Shown here: piece by piece, positions 26,719 through 35,647 of the stretch
How positions within the stretch are numbered: the first letter of the stretch is position 1
Layout of the letters: each line of letters begins with the position of its first letter
DNA from: Clostridium sp. UBA4548
Lineage (GTDB): Bacteria > Bacillota > Clostridia > Clostridiales > Clostridiaceae
Length of the DNA: 64,000 bases
NCBI RefSeq assembly: GCF_002387895.1
Contig: NZ_DGLI01000048.1
Location: 210,116 to 274,115, forward strand
Reading direction: 5' to 3'
Notes under the pieces: generated by a model
Databases searched by the model: none
What the model was told of the DNA's origin: nothing
Seen by the model: the letters and a program-made list of their open reading frames with translations, nothing else
Position numbers and translations under genes: made by a program

Positions 26719-29700
26719 ATGAAAAAATCTTTTTTTAGAAATTTAATTAGAGATATAAAAAAGACCCTTTCCAGATTCTTATCAATTGTTGTAATCATTG
26801 CAGTAGGGGTAGCTTTTTATGCAGGAGTTAGAGCTACAAGTCCATCTATGAAAATATCAGCGGATACTTACTTTAATAAGAATAACTTTATGGACTATAA
26901 GCTTATATCTACCCTAGGACTTACTGAGGACGATGTTGATGAAATCAAGAAAATAAGAGAGGTAACAGGGGTAGAAGGAGCCTACTCTGTGGATGCAGTA
27001 GTAGAAAAGGACCAACGACAATTAGTGCTGAATATTAATTCACTGCCTGAAGAGAATGCCATTAATCAAATTAGATTGTTAAAAGGTAGAAGAGCTGAAA
27101 CAGATAATGAAGCTGTGGTAGAGCACAGGTTTTTAGAGAATTATAAACTTAATTTAGGGGATACAATAGTGCTTAAATCAGGAGATGATAGCAGTTTAGA
27201 AGATAGTTTGAAAAATACTGAATTTAAGATTGTTGGAACTGCACAATCTCCCCTATATGTTTCAGAGCAAAGACAGGCAAGTTCTGTGGGAAATGGTTCA
27301 GTAAAAGGATTTGTATATATTCTTCCGCAGGTTTTCAAAAGTGAAGTTTATACTGAAGTTTATGTTAGGGCTGACAAACCTCAATCCCAAACTAGTCTGT
27401 TACAAAATGAGAGTTATAATAGGTATAATGAAACTTTAGAAAAAGCCCTTGAGGATATTGGAGTATTAAGAAATGAAGTAAGGTATGCTCAGGTTATAAA
27501 AGAAGGAAATCAGAAGCTAAATGAAGCAGAAACAGAACTGAATGCTTCTAAAAAGGAAGCCGAAGAGAAGTTTGCAGAGGCTTATAGAAAATTAGATGAT
27601 GCAAAGAGCAAAGTCTCAAAAGGAAAAGAAGAACTATTGAAGAATGAGGCCCTTTTTAATAAAAAGATGGCAGAGGGGAGAAAGCAAATTCAAGATGGAA
27701 AGAGCCAAATTAAAGCTGGTGAAAATGAGATAAACTCAAAGCGTAAGGAAATAGAAGCAGGAAAGCTTCAAATTGCTGTTGGTAAAAAGCAACTACAGGA
27801 TAGTGAAACTAGCTTAATAGTAGGGAAACAACAGGCAGCTACTGAAATTTCTTCAGCAATGAAACAGGAGGTGGAAAAAGCAGAAGAACTAGCGGAAGCT
27901 AATCCAGGTAATCCTGTATATTCTTATAAGTTTAAGGCTATAAAGGAGCTTTATGATAAGAATATTAAGGGAAAAGATTTTGATAGCATGTACACCTCTT
28001 TAAAAAATGATAATCAATTAGGAAATTTAAAAACTTACTTTGATATGGAGGCTTTAAAAAACAACTTTGATAAAGGTGCTGCTGAAATAAGCTATGGAAG
28101 ACAACAGTTAGTTATTAATGAGAATAATCTTCTACAGGGGGAAATGGAACTTAATCAAGGTGCTGCAGAGCTAGAGAAGAATAAAGAGAAAATTACAGCA
28201 GCAGAAGTAGAGCTTAACAAAGGGAAACAGGAAGGATTAGCAAAGCTTAACAGTGGACGAAAAGAACTTAAAGATGGGGAGAAGGAAATTGCTACAAATT
28301 TAGAAAAGTTAAAAGCTGAAGAAGAAAAGGCAAATGTGAAAATAAAGGACGGGGAGTCTGAAATCCAAAAAAACAGGGAAAAACTCAGTGATATCAAAAA
28401 ACCTGACTGGTATGTGCTAGGAAGATCTAAAAATGCCGGATATGAAACCTACAGGCAGGATAGTGACAGAATTGACAGTATCGGGAAGGTGTTTCCTTTA
28501 ATATTTTTCCTAGTTGCATCCCTGGTAAGCCTTACTACTATGACTAGAATGGTTCAGGAAAAGAGAACAGAGATAGGTACCTTTAAAGCTTTAGGATATT
28601 CCAGTACTGCTATAGTATCTCATTATCTTATTTACGCACTTTCAGCTAGTATCCTTGGAAGTATTCTCGGTGTTTTTGTTGGATTTAAATTATTCCCTTC
28701 ACTAATAATGAATGCCTATGCTACTCGTTATGATATAGGTGAAATGGTAGTACCTTTTAACATAAATCTTGCTCTTCAGGCAGCGTTAATTGCAATATTA
28801 TTTACAGCTGTGGCGGCAGTAGCCTCTGCTCTAGATGAGTTAAGAGAAGTGCCAGCCTCTTTAATGAGACCCAAACCACCTAAATCAGGTAAAACTATAT
28901 TTCTTGAGAGAGTTAATTTTATATGGAAAAGAATGAACTTTACAAAGAAGGTTACTGCAAGAAATATTTTCAGATATAAACAAAGGCTGTTTATGACAGT
29001 AATAGGTATTGCTGCATGTGCTGGATTAATGATTACAGGCTTTGGTTTAAAAGAAGGAATAATTGGAGCTACAGAAGCTCAATTTAGCAGTATTTATAAA
29101 TTTGATATGCAAGGAACTTTAAGTAAAAATGTAAATGAAGATGAAAAGGATAGTCTAAAAGAAAAAACTTTAAACATCTCCAATGTTACAGATGTTATGT
29201 TCAGTTATTCAAAAAATGCTTCAGTAGCTATGGAAGATAATAAAAGTCAGGATGCCTATGTGGTTGTGCCTGAAAGTAAAGAAGAACTTAATAGTTACAT
29301 CAATTTAAATAAAAAGGATGAAGAATTAAAACTTCAGGATGAGGGTGTTGTTATAACTAAGAAGTTAGCTAAGCTTTTAAATAAAAAAGCTGGAGAAACC
29401 ATTGAAATAACCCTGGAGGATAAAGTTTTCCAAGTTAAAATCTCTGCTGTAACAGAACATTATCTTCAACATTATATTTATTTCAGTCCTGGATATTATG
29501 AAAAACTAACAGAAGATAAAATAATGTATAACAGTTTTTATGGACTTCTTAAGGAAATATCTGAGGAAGCTGAGGATAATACTTTAAATGCTTTAAAGGA
29601 CTTAGAGGACATTAATTCTGTGGAATTCAAAAGCAACGTTCATATTAACTTTACTAAAATGTCTTCTGCTATTAATTCTGTAATTCCAGTGTTAATAATA

Positions 29701-30072
29701 TCTGCTGGTGTATTGGCTTTTGTTGTAATATACAACCTGACCAACATAAATATATCAGAGAGAAAAAGAGAGCTTGCAACGATAAAGCTTTTAGGTTTCT
29801 TTAATCATGAACTAGCAGCTTATATATATAGGGAAAACATGATACTAACGGTGCTAGGAAGCCTAGCAGGAATACCTATGGGAATGTTTTTTAATAAGTT
29901 TATAATAGGTACTGCTGAAACTAATGATATATTATTCTTGCAAAAGATTCATCCAATTTACTACCTAATTTCAATTATACTTACACTTTTGTTTTCGGTA
30001 ATTGTAAACTTAGCTATGTATAATAGGTTTGATAAAATAGACATGATAGAATCACTTAAGAGTGCCGAGTAA
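26719..30072 (+). CDS. Giant FtsX-type ABC permease with extracytoplasmic coiled coil
   Basis: About 1,117 aa. TM1 (about 20-40) is followed by a MacB-like outer domain, then a long Lys/Glu-rich coiled coil (about 255-560). The coil repeats phrases such as KxxLxxGKxQI and GExEI. Three membrane spans of a first FtsX domain follow (about 595-720), with another span near 775, a second outer domain, and a last FtsX domain (about 980-1110). Such permeases act as mechanotransmission devices or export lipids and peptides rather than small solutes. ATG 26719 lies 2 nt after the ATPase stop; an in-frame GTG at 26710 would overlap it. Likely substrates are antimicrobial peptides or envelope lipids (inference). 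Confidence 0.88.
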   Translation: MKKSFFRNLIRDIKKTLSRFLSIVVIIAVGVAFYAGVRATSPSMKISADTYFNKNNFMDYKLISTLGLTEDDVDEIKKIREVTGVEGAYSVDAVVEKDQRQLVLNINSLPEENAINQIRLLKGRRAETDNEAVVEHRFLENYKLNLGDTIVLKSGDDSSLEDSLKNTEFKIVGTAQSPLYVSEQRQASSVGNGSVKGFVYILPQVFKSEVYTEVYVRADKPQSQTSLLQNESYNRYNETLEKALEDIGVLRNEVRYAQVIKEGNQKLNEAETELNASKKEAEEKFAEAYRKLDDAKSKVSKGKEELLKNEALFNKKMAEGRKQIQDGKSQIKAGENEINSKRKEIEAGKLQIAVGKKQLQDSETSLIVGKQQAATEISSAMKQEVEKAEELAEANPGNPVYSYKFKAIKELYDKNIKGKDFDSMYTSLKNDNQLGNLKTYFDMEALKNNFDKGAAEISYGRQQLVINENNLLQGEMELNQGAAELEKNKEKITAAEVELNKGKQEGLAKLNSGRKELKDGEKEIATNLEKLKAEEEKANVKIKDGESEIQKNREKLSDIKKPDWYVLGRSKNAGYETYRQDSDRIDSIGKVFPLIFFLVASLVSLTTMTRMVQEKRTEIGTFKALGYSSTAIVSHYLIYALSASILGSILGVFVGFKLFPSLIMNAYATRYDIGEMVVPFNINLALQAALIAILFTAVAAVASALDELREVPASLMRPKPPKSGKTIFLERVNFIWKRMNFTKKVTARNIFRYKQRLFMTVIGIAACAGLMITGFGLKEGIIGATEAQFSSIYKFDMQGTLSKNVNEDEKDSLKEKTLNISNVTDVMFSYSKNASVAMEDNKSQDAYVVVPESKEELNSYINLNKKDEELKLQDEGVVITKKLAKLLNKKAGETIEITLEDKVFQVKISAVTEHYLQHYIYFSPGYYEKLTEDKIMYNSFYGLLKEISEEAEDNTLNALKDLEDINSVEFKSNVHINFTKMSSAINSVIPVLIISAGVLAFVVIYNLTNINISERKRELATIKLLGFFNHELAAYIYRENMILTVLGSLAGIPMGMFFNKFIIGTAETNDILFLQKIHPIYYLISIILTLLFSVIVNLAMYNRFDKIDMIESLKSAE

Positions 30073-30083
30073 GCCGACACTAC

Positions 30084-30127
30084 AAAAATGGTATGAACTT
30101 CAATTTGAAGTACATACCATTTTTATT
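30084..30127 (+). terminator. Terminator after the ABC permease
   Basis: AAAATGGTATG pairs with CATACCATTTT and is followed by a T-rich run. Confidence 0.85.
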
Positions 30128-30192
30128 TAAAGTAAGCTTTTTAAAAGAGTATAGTGAGAAATCTCTTAAGCTTCAAGAAAAGTACAATTAAG

Positions 30193-30240
30193 AGGAACTG
30201 CTCAAAGCGAATTTTAAGCATTGTGACGCAGTTCCTTTAT
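30193..30240. terminator. Hairpin between convergent genes
   Basis: AGGAACTGC (30193-30201) and GCAGTTCCT (30228-30236) flank a 26-nt loop. It lies at the 3' ends of both the ABC permease (+) and the hypothetical at 30262 (-), and may serve either strand. Confidence 0.6.
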
Positions 30241-30261
30241 TCTTACATTGAATTCTACTAA

Positions 30262-30753
30262 TTAGCACAAAACAACAATTTCATAAGGGGTAGTTTGAGC
30301 AGGTATGCTTTTGGTTGATGGACCATAAATAACAATTAGGTTTCTTGCAGCAGGATTTCTATTAAAGGGCTGGCCATTTGGAAGTAACATCTCAGTATCT
30401 CTACTGATTCTTAATTTCAAGCTTCCATCACTGCTGACTAAATCCTCATCAAAATAGTCCACTTTCACATTCGCCTCATCTGTGTTCTTAACCATAATGA
30501 GGGCCCTATATTGGGGAGGATATATAAGAGGTACAGGTGCATTCACATCATAGTAGCCTGTTACTTCATCTCCAATAGCTACAACTTCATTATTTACAAA
30601 GTAAGTAGTAGGAGCAACTATAAAGTTTACTATGGATCCATCTTCATCTTCAATTTCCATCAACTTATAGCAACCTGAGGTTTCTTCATCTTGCCCTTGT
30701 CTAAGATCACTAATCCTTTTTATAATTCCAGAAAAGCCTTTAAAACTTACCAT
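30262..30753 (-). CDS. Hypothetical protein, partner of the DUF346 lectin-like gene
   Basis: A 163-aa beta-rich protein. It seems to hold two related halves, with GYYDVNAPVPLIYPPQYRAL in the first and an RNLIVIYGPSTKSIP segment in the second. No signal peptide or membrane span is seen, and there are only two Cys (near residue 28 and at the C-terminus). The start is 12 nt after the stop of the lectin-like gene and follows a GGAGG site, so the two form an operon. I do not recognise a named family. A spore-associated or surface role is a guess from context. Confidence 0.65.
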   Translation of the reverse strand: MVSFKGFSGIIKRISDLRQGQDEETSGCYKLMEIEDEDGSIVNFIVAPTTYFVNNEVVAIGDEVTGYYDVNAPVPLIYPPQYRALIMVKNTDEANVKVDYFDEDLVSSDGSLKLRISRDTEMLLPNGQPFNRNPAARNLIVIYGPSTKSIPAQTTPYEIVVLC

Positions 30754-30765
30754 TTTTAATACCTC

Positions 30766-32112
30766 CTAATCTCTCCAAATATGCCACATAGCATTATTTG
30801 TACCTTTTACAAATACATCCGTTCTATTAGGGCCCCAAGATACTGCGCCAGGTTCGGAGGTTAGGGTTCCACCAATAGTTTGCCAGTCACTCCATCTAGA
30901 GCCGTTCCAAGTTTTAGTTATAAGTTCATTATTTCTTCCTTTGGCAAAAACTTCAAGTCTATTGTTGCCCCTAGAAGAAACAGCAGGAGCTGAGGTTATA
31001 TTTCCACCAAGGTCTTCCCAATCACTCCAACGAGTACCATCCCACCATTTATGGTATAGACGGTTTCCTTGTCCCTGAACAAATACATCAATTCTATTAT
31101 TGCCCCAGGAAACAGCCGCAGGAGCTGAGGTTAGGTTTCCACCAAGGTTTTCCCAGTTGCTCCAGCGAGTACCATCCCACCACTTATGGTAGAGGGCATT
31201 ATCAGTACCGCGAACAAAGGTATCAATTCTGTTTGTACCCCAAGAAGCAGCAGCAGGGCTTGAGGCTAAAACTCCACCAAGGTTTTCCCATTCACTCCAA
31301 CGAGAGCCGTCCCACCACTTATGGTACATAGCATTATCAGTACCACGAACAAAGGTATCAATTCTATTATTACCCCAAGAAACAGCACCAGGGCTTGAAG
31401 TTAAAACTCCACCAAGATTTTCCCAATTACTCCAACGAGAGCCATCCCACCACTTATGATACATAGCATTATCAGTACCACGAACAAAGGTGTCAATTCT
31501 ATTAGGTCCCCAAGAAGCTGCGGCAGGACCGGAAGCTAAAACTCCACCAAGATCCTCCCATTGACTCCAACCACCCCCAGGAATTGGAGGTGGAGTTGGC
31601 GGTGGAACAGGAACTGTGGCACTGTTTCTAAGGGTAAATTCAATTACATCTCTAAAGGTGCTGTTAACTACATTGTTAGGCACGCCTCTTCGTCTAAGAG
31701 CGGCAAAAATATTGCCATATTGCCTTCTGAAATTATTAAAAATCACATTTGTTTTTCGATTTATATTACCTGAAACTTTTGAGGCGTTGTCTAAAGTGTA
31801 ATTAATACAAGTTCTAAAGTATTCATCTACCTCACGTCTTGGTACTCCATATCTGGTAAAATTTCTAAATAATTCAGGTTGCTGCTGATTAAGTAAGTCT
31901 AAGATTCTATTTACTTCTCTTTGAGGAGCTCTATAGTTCCAGTTGAAATCTTCAAGCTCAAAGTATTCTCCATAGTTATCGACGTAGTCATAATCGTCAT
32001 AGCCATCTATGAAGTCATTATGGTAGCCATACTTTCTCATTTGTGAATTGAAAAAGGGGCAGGTAGTTTGCTTAGTGCAATAAGGACAGTGGCAAAACTC
32101 ATTATTATACAT
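30766..32112 (-). CDS. DUF346/PLL-type lectin-repeat protein with Cys-rich N-terminus
   Basis: 448 aa. Residues 7-18 hold the Cys pattern CHCPYCTKQTTC. Two related helical segments of about 36 residues follow (75-110 and 128-164), sharing RRGVP/RYGVP and a trailing FT/YTL. A Pro-rich linker (169-178) leads to six 45-residue repeats starting near 188, 233, 278, 323, 368 and 413, each with GxLxSxPxAxSWGxNRxDxF and KWWDGxRWSxWE. This matches DUF346/PLL-like beta-propeller lectins that bind fucosylated or methylated sugars. There is no signal peptide, so release via spores or lysis is possible. The co-transcribed partner is at 30262. Confidence 0.85.
   Translation of the reverse strand: MYNNEFCHCPYCTKQTTCPFFNSQMRKYGYHNDFIDGYDDYDYVDNYGEYFELEDFNWNYRAPQREVNRILDLLNQQQPELFRNFTRYGVPRREVDEYFRTCINYTLDNASKVSGNINRKTNVIFNNFRRQYGNIFAALRRRGVPNNVVNSTFRDVIEFTLRNSATVPVPPPTPPPIPGGGWSQWEDLGGVLASGPAAASWGPNRIDTFVRGTDNAMYHKWWDGSRWSNWENLGGVLTSSPGAVSWGNNRIDTFVRGTDNAMYHKWWDGSRWSEWENLGGVLASSPAAASWGTNRIDTFVRGTDNALYHKWWDGTRWSNWENLGGNLTSAPAAVSWGNNRIDVFVQGQGNRLYHKWWDGTRWSDWEDLGGNITSAPAVSSRGNNRLEVFAKGRNNELITKTWNGSRWSDWQTIGGTLTSEPGAVSWGPNRTDVFVKGTNNAMWHIWRD
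30769..31569 (-). repeat. Six tandem 135-bp coding repeats
   Basis: In-frame repeats of the propeller region. Repeats 1 to 4 are very similar at the DNA level, including long shared third-codon positions, which indicates recent duplication or recombination. The last two repeats are more diverged. Confidence 0.85.
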
Positions 32113-32158
32113 CTAAGTTCTCCTTATATTCTTGCTTTGGTTATAAACCTTACCACTA

Positions 32159-32254
32159 TAGTATATGATTGAAATTCAACACTGACACAAATTTAGTAAG
32201 TAAGATGAAGGAGCTTATTAATAAGTAGCAGGATTTTTACTTTCATCATAATAT
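32159..32254. promoter_or_regulatory. Divergent -10-like boxes of sporulation type
   Basis: CATATACTA on the minus strand (32167-32159) and CATAATATA on the plus strand (from 32247) both match the sigma-K -10 pattern CATANNNTA. Neither has an AC dinucleotide at ideal spacing, so sigma-K control is only suggested. Confidence 0.3.
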
Positions 32255-32286
32255 ATGATGAAAGCCTTTAATAACAAGGAGAGTAT

Positions 32287-33030
32287 ATGTATAACAGCTA
32301 TAATAGAAATAAAATAATAAAGCCAAGGGTTGTTTTTCGTGCAGTAGGAGATGTAAATGGGGATAAAATTCCAGATAGGGTATTTTTAACTGGAGTGTAT
32401 ACTGCTGAAAGCCCCTTTGTGGATCAAATTACACTTGCAGTAAAGGATGGGAAAACAGGAAAAGTTTATAGGGTGCCTCTAAGTGAAAATTCAGGTTATA
32501 ATCCTCGGATATTTATAGGGGATTTTAATGGAGATAATGTAGAGGATATTTTAATTAGCATAGATTCTGGGGGTAGTGGTGGAATAATGTATCATTATAT
32601 TTATTCCTTTGTTGATGATATTCCTGAATTAATCTTTGATTTCAATCAATATAATGAAGAGTACCAATACCAAATTAACTATGAGAATAACTTTAAAGTT
32701 GAAGCTTTAAGTGAGATAAACAACGAGAAATATATTTTAGACATATCTCTTAGGGAGGAAGATTATTTAAGTGAAATATATGATAGTAACGGAAGATTAA
32801 AGGAGCCTATAGAGGGGTTTGTAAACCCATTAAGTGGGTTATATCCTGTGGATTTTGACTCCGATGGAGTATATGAACTATTAGCTTATCAAAAGATAGC
32901 TGGAAGGTATAATGCAGATTCCTTAGGATATTTTTTAAACACCTTAAAATGGGAAGAGGAAGGTTTTGTTTTAGACAATCAAAATATAGCTATATGGGGA
33001 ACTGAAGTGGAAAATAATACAAGGTGGTAG
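32287..33030 (+). CDS. FG-GAP/VCBS-like repeat protein of unknown function
   Basis: 247 aa without a signal peptide. It shows calcium-loop-like repeats: GDVNGDKIPDRVFL (near residue 20), GDFNGDNVEDILI (near 79) and VDFDSDGVYELLAY (near 194). These are the DxNxDxxxD loops of FG-GAP/VCBS repeats and probably bind Ca2+. The fold is expected to be a small beta-propeller or part of one. The gene is divergent from the lectin-repeat gene and lies 81 bp before the Sm-like gene. Role unknown; spore-coat association is inferred from context only. Confidence 0.65.
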   Translation: MYNSYNRNKIIKPRVVFRAVGDVNGDKIPDRVFLTGVYTAESPFVDQITLAVKDGKTGKVYRVPLSENSGYNPRIFIGDFNGDNVEDILISIDSGGSGGIMYHYIYSFVDDIPELIFDFNQYNEEYQYQINYENNFKVEALSEINNEKYILDISLREEDYLSEIYDSNGRLKEPIEGFVNPLSGLYPVDFDSDGVYELLAYQKIAGRYNADSLGYFLNTLKWEEEGFVLDNQNIAIWGTEVENNTRW

Positions 33031-33111
33031 TTTTTGTAAAACTCATGGATTAATATGACACCATTAACTATATTAGAGAATATTATGGTAATTGAAAGGA
33101 GTTGATTAATT

Positions 33112-33558
33112 ATGAGTTCAGTAAAAAATCATTATAGCAGGGATCTACAGGCTTTACATGATAAGTGCCAAAGGAATATGTTCTTTCATATTGTTTTGAA
33201 ATTAAAGGATGGAAGTGTCATTGATGGAATAATAGAAAAGGTAGAACCAGAGCGAATTATCATACTGGTTGGAGAAGATGTAATGGAGGAAGATGAAAAC
33301 AGAGAAGACAGGCAAATTTTTGGAGGGGGAAGACCTAGAAGGAGATTTAGACGTTTTAGACGCAGAGGAATCCCTATTGGCGCTTTAGCAGCCTTATCTT
33401 TATTGCAGTACCCATACCCACCATATCATAATTATTACTACCCTCAGTATGGGAATTATGATTACGACTATGATGATGATCATGACCATGAACATGATGA
33501 TTACGACGATAATGATAAACACCATCACTATTATGGACCATATGACTCTTATTATTAA
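33112..33558 (+). CDS. Sm-like domain protein with Arg-rich linker and Asp/His/Tyr-rich tail
   Basis: 148 aa in three parts. Residues 20-60 (FHIVLKLKDGSVIDGIIEKVEPERIIILV) look like an LSm-type strand pattern. Residues 71-86 are Gly/Arg-rich. A short hydrophobic patch (GALAALSLL) follows, then a Pro/Tyr stretch and a tail (113-148) of Asp, His and Tyr. The tail could bind metal or be cross-linked through tyrosines, as in spore coat proteins. No family name is certain. GGAG lies 11 nt before ATG 33112. Confidence 0.6.
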   Translation: MSSVKNHYSRDLQALHDKCQRNMFFHIVLKLKDGSVIDGIIEKVEPERIIILVGEDVMEEDENREDRQIFGGGRPRRRFRRFRRRGIPIGALAALSLLQYPYPPYHNYYYPQYGNYDYDYDDDHDHEHDDYDDNDKHHHYYGPYDSYY

Positions 33559-33970
33559 AAGTACTTAATAGCATGTGAAGAAGGAGGAAAGTGCTGATTT
33601 ATAAAATTTATTAGTTTATACAATTATATGTCAACAAAAATACAGTTAATCAATCTTTAAAAAATCATAATCCCTTCTAAGTATTCACAGAAATATTTTC
33701 AGTAAGTATTAGATTAAATCATGCATTATATATAAGTACATCCTTGTGACTAAAGCCCACAATGATGTACTTTTTTATTGGTTTTCTTCAAAGAGGTCTT
33801 CTACTCAACTTATAAAAGCTTTATCTAGATCCTTTGAATATTTTTCAAAGCTTTATTAAGGAAAAGGATATGAGTAATTGTAAGGCTATAAGAGTAAATT
33901 TGCACTAAAACAAATCATTAATAATATAATGGAGTAGGTATTAAGAATTTTACGTTTAGAGGAGGTTAAT
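33559..33970. other. Intergenic region before the GSDH-like gene
   Basis: Holds the strong terminator at 33734-33777. The remaining 190 bases up to the GTG start at 33971 are AT-rich with no recognised element. Confidence 0.5.
33734..33777 (+). terminator. Intrinsic terminator
   Basis: AAGTACATC (33734-33742) pairs with GATGTACTT (33764-33772), with an inner GTG/CAC pair, and is followed by a six-T run. Confidence 0.9.
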
Positions 33971-35074
33971 GTGAATAAATTAATTTATAAGGTTTTAAGA
34001 AAAATGAAAAGAGGGTTTCGTGGTACAGTAAGAACCTTAGGGAAAGCATTATTACCAAGGCAGATGCCTTATGAAATCAATGTTATTGCTGAAAACTTAT
34101 TTGTACCTTGGGCTATAGACATAAGTAGTGAGGGGAAAATATATTTTACTGAGAGGTCTGGAACTATTAGGGTTATTGAAAATGGTAAGGTTAATTCTGA
34201 ACCTATTATTACCTTTGAACCACCCTTTGTTAGCCGTGGTGAAGGTGGACTTCTAGGAATTGCTTTAGATCCAAATTTTATACAAAACCATTATATATAT
34301 GCAATGCATACCTACTCTGAGGATAATAGGCTCTTTAATAGAGTAGTAAGATTAATAGAAAAAAACAACAAAGCCTCTGTGGATAAAGTTATTATAGATA
34401 AAATCCCAGGAGGGCAAGTGCATAATGGAGGAAGAATAAAGATAGGGCCAGATAAAAAACTTTATATAGCAACTGGAGATGGAGGAACCCCATCTTTAGC
34501 ACAAAATCCAACAAGTACTGCAGGAAAAATACTAAGAATAGAATTAGATGGTAGTATTCCTAAGGATAACCCAATACCCAACTCACCAGTTTATAGTCTG
34601 GGATTTAGAAATCCTCAGGGACTAACATGGAATTCAACAAATATTTTATATGGAACAGATCATGGAGAAGTAGCTCAGGATGAAGTGAATATTATTGAGT
34701 CAGGGGCAAATTACGGGTGGCCCATTGTTCAAGGAAATCAGGCTTCTAGTGAAGTTGCATCTAAAAAACCTTTAGTACAAAGTGGAGGAGAAACTTGGGC
34801 ACCTGCTGGAATTTCCTTTATAAATATAGGACCGTGGCAAGGAAAATTAGTAGTGGGCAATTTAAGAGGTAGTCAACTACTTGTAATTTCTTTAGGAGAA
34901 GATGGAAGGACTGTTGCAAATCAAGAATTTTTTTTAAAAAATGAGTTTGGTCGTATCCGTGATGTTATTCAAGGAAGTGATGGGTCAATTTATTTTACCA
35001 CTAGCAATAGAGATGGCAGAGGAAATCCTACTTCAAAGGATGATAGAATTATTCAACTTACCCCTAAAGGGTAG
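33971..35074 (+). CDS. PQQ-dependent sugar dehydrogenase-like six-bladed beta-propeller (GSDH family)
   Basis: 367 aa related to soluble aldose sugar dehydrogenases. Motifs are NLFVPWAIDISSEGKIYFTER (about 42-62, given in parts), GEGGLLGIALDPNF (near 94), GGQVHNGGRIKIGPDKKLY (near 142), and NPQGLTW plus DHGEVAQDEVN (near 218-235). A basic N-terminus is not a clear signal peptide. Whether PQQ is bound is doubtful in an anaerobe with no pqq genes in view; many Firmicute members have unknown chemistry. It starts at GTG 33971 behind GGAGG. Confidence 0.8.
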   Translation: MNKLIYKVLRKMKRGFRGTVRTLGKALLPRQMPYEINVIAENLFVPWAIDISSEGKIYFTERSGTIRVIENGKVNSEPIITFEPPFVSRGEGGLLGIALDPNFIQNHYIYAMHTYSEDNRLFNRVVRLIEKNNKASVDKVIIDKIPGGQVHNGGRIKIGPDKKLYIATGDGGTPSLAQNPTSTAGKILRIELDGSIPKDNPIPNSPVYSLGFRNPQGLTWNSTNILYGTDHGEVAQDEVNIIESGANYGWPIVQGNQASSEVASKKPLVQSGGETWAPAGISFINIGPWQGKLVVGNLRGSQLLVISLGEDGRTVANQEFFLKNEFGRIRDVIQGSDGSIYFTTSNRDGRGNPTSKDDRIIQLTPKG

Positions 35075-35343
35075 GAACTAAAATATTAATTTGAAAGCTA
35101 AAACTAGAGGAGTGTTTATGCATAGAAATTAATATTTATACATGATATACAATTTGCAAAATAACTATCAAAGAAGAAAAGATTAAGTTATTCAATGTTT
35201 TACAAGGTTTAAAGAAAAGATTTTCAAAAATAACAGATAAGATAAATGAATATAATTTATAAAAAGTGCATAATAATTGTTGACACATTCACTTTAGTGT
35301 AGTAAACTGTGAATATAATTTAATAAGATCTCACTTTCATAAG

Positions 35344-35521
35344 TGAGGTAGAGGCGTGATATTTAACAGTCCCTATAGGAGCTTGAGGAAGCAAAGATTC
35401 TAGGGAGAAGGAAATGTTGCCGAAGCTTGTAATATCCTCAGTATTACTTGCTGGGTCTGCAGTTAAGAACTGCAGGACTGTCTCAATAGACGTCCCGGTT
35501 TATTGAGTTGTGCTATCTCAT
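35344..35521 (+). promoter_or_regulatory. Lysine riboswitch (L-box) aptamer
   Basis: The conserved L-box parts occur in order: P1 TGAGGTAG (35344-35351) with CTATCTCA (35513-35520), AGAGGCGTGAT, AGGGAGAAGGAAATG, GCCGAAGC, a TACTTGCTGGG junction, and a GCAGTTAAGAACTGC hairpin. TTGACA at 35280 and TATAAT at 35314 lie just upstream, but the spacing is wrong for one promoter. No lysine biosynthesis or transport gene follows within the next 2 kb. Confidence 0.88.
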
Positions 35522-35563
35522 TTGGGAAGAGAGTGGGAATTAGGGTCAACTTAAGCATGTGAC

Positions 35564-35589
35564 GACCTAAGTTTACCTTAGGTCTTTTT
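35564..35589 (+). terminator. First terminator of the L-box leader
   Basis: GACCTAAG (35564-35571) pairs with CTTAGGTC (35577-35584) and is followed by five T. TTAGGGTC at 35540-35547 could pair with its left arm as an antiterminator. Confidence 0.85.
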
Positions 35590-35617
35590 GTGTTTTTAAT
35601 ACCAAAAGATGAGATAG

Positions 35618-35647
35618 TGCCATCCTGAATGAAGGGGTGGCATTTTT
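35618..35647 (+). terminator. Second terminator of the L-box leader
   Basis: TGCCA-TCC pairs with GGGG-TGGCA and is followed by a T run. Just before it, ATGAGATAG (35609-35617) is an exact complement of the P1 3' strand and upstream base (35513-35521). Confidence 0.75.

Noticed and set aside
30769..31569. Regularly spaced repeats as a CRISPR or satellite array
   Set aside because: Period is 135 bp, all in one coding frame, and translates to DUF346/PLL repeats; no unique spacers.
31561..31801. Two short plus-strand frames within the lectin-repeat gene
   Set aside because: They lie antisense to a well-supported gene and have no ribosome site or recognisable product.
33374..33574. His-rich minus-strand frame opposite the Sm-like gene
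   Set aside because: Its His/Asn content mirrors the Asp/Tyr codons of the sense strand; no ribosome site.
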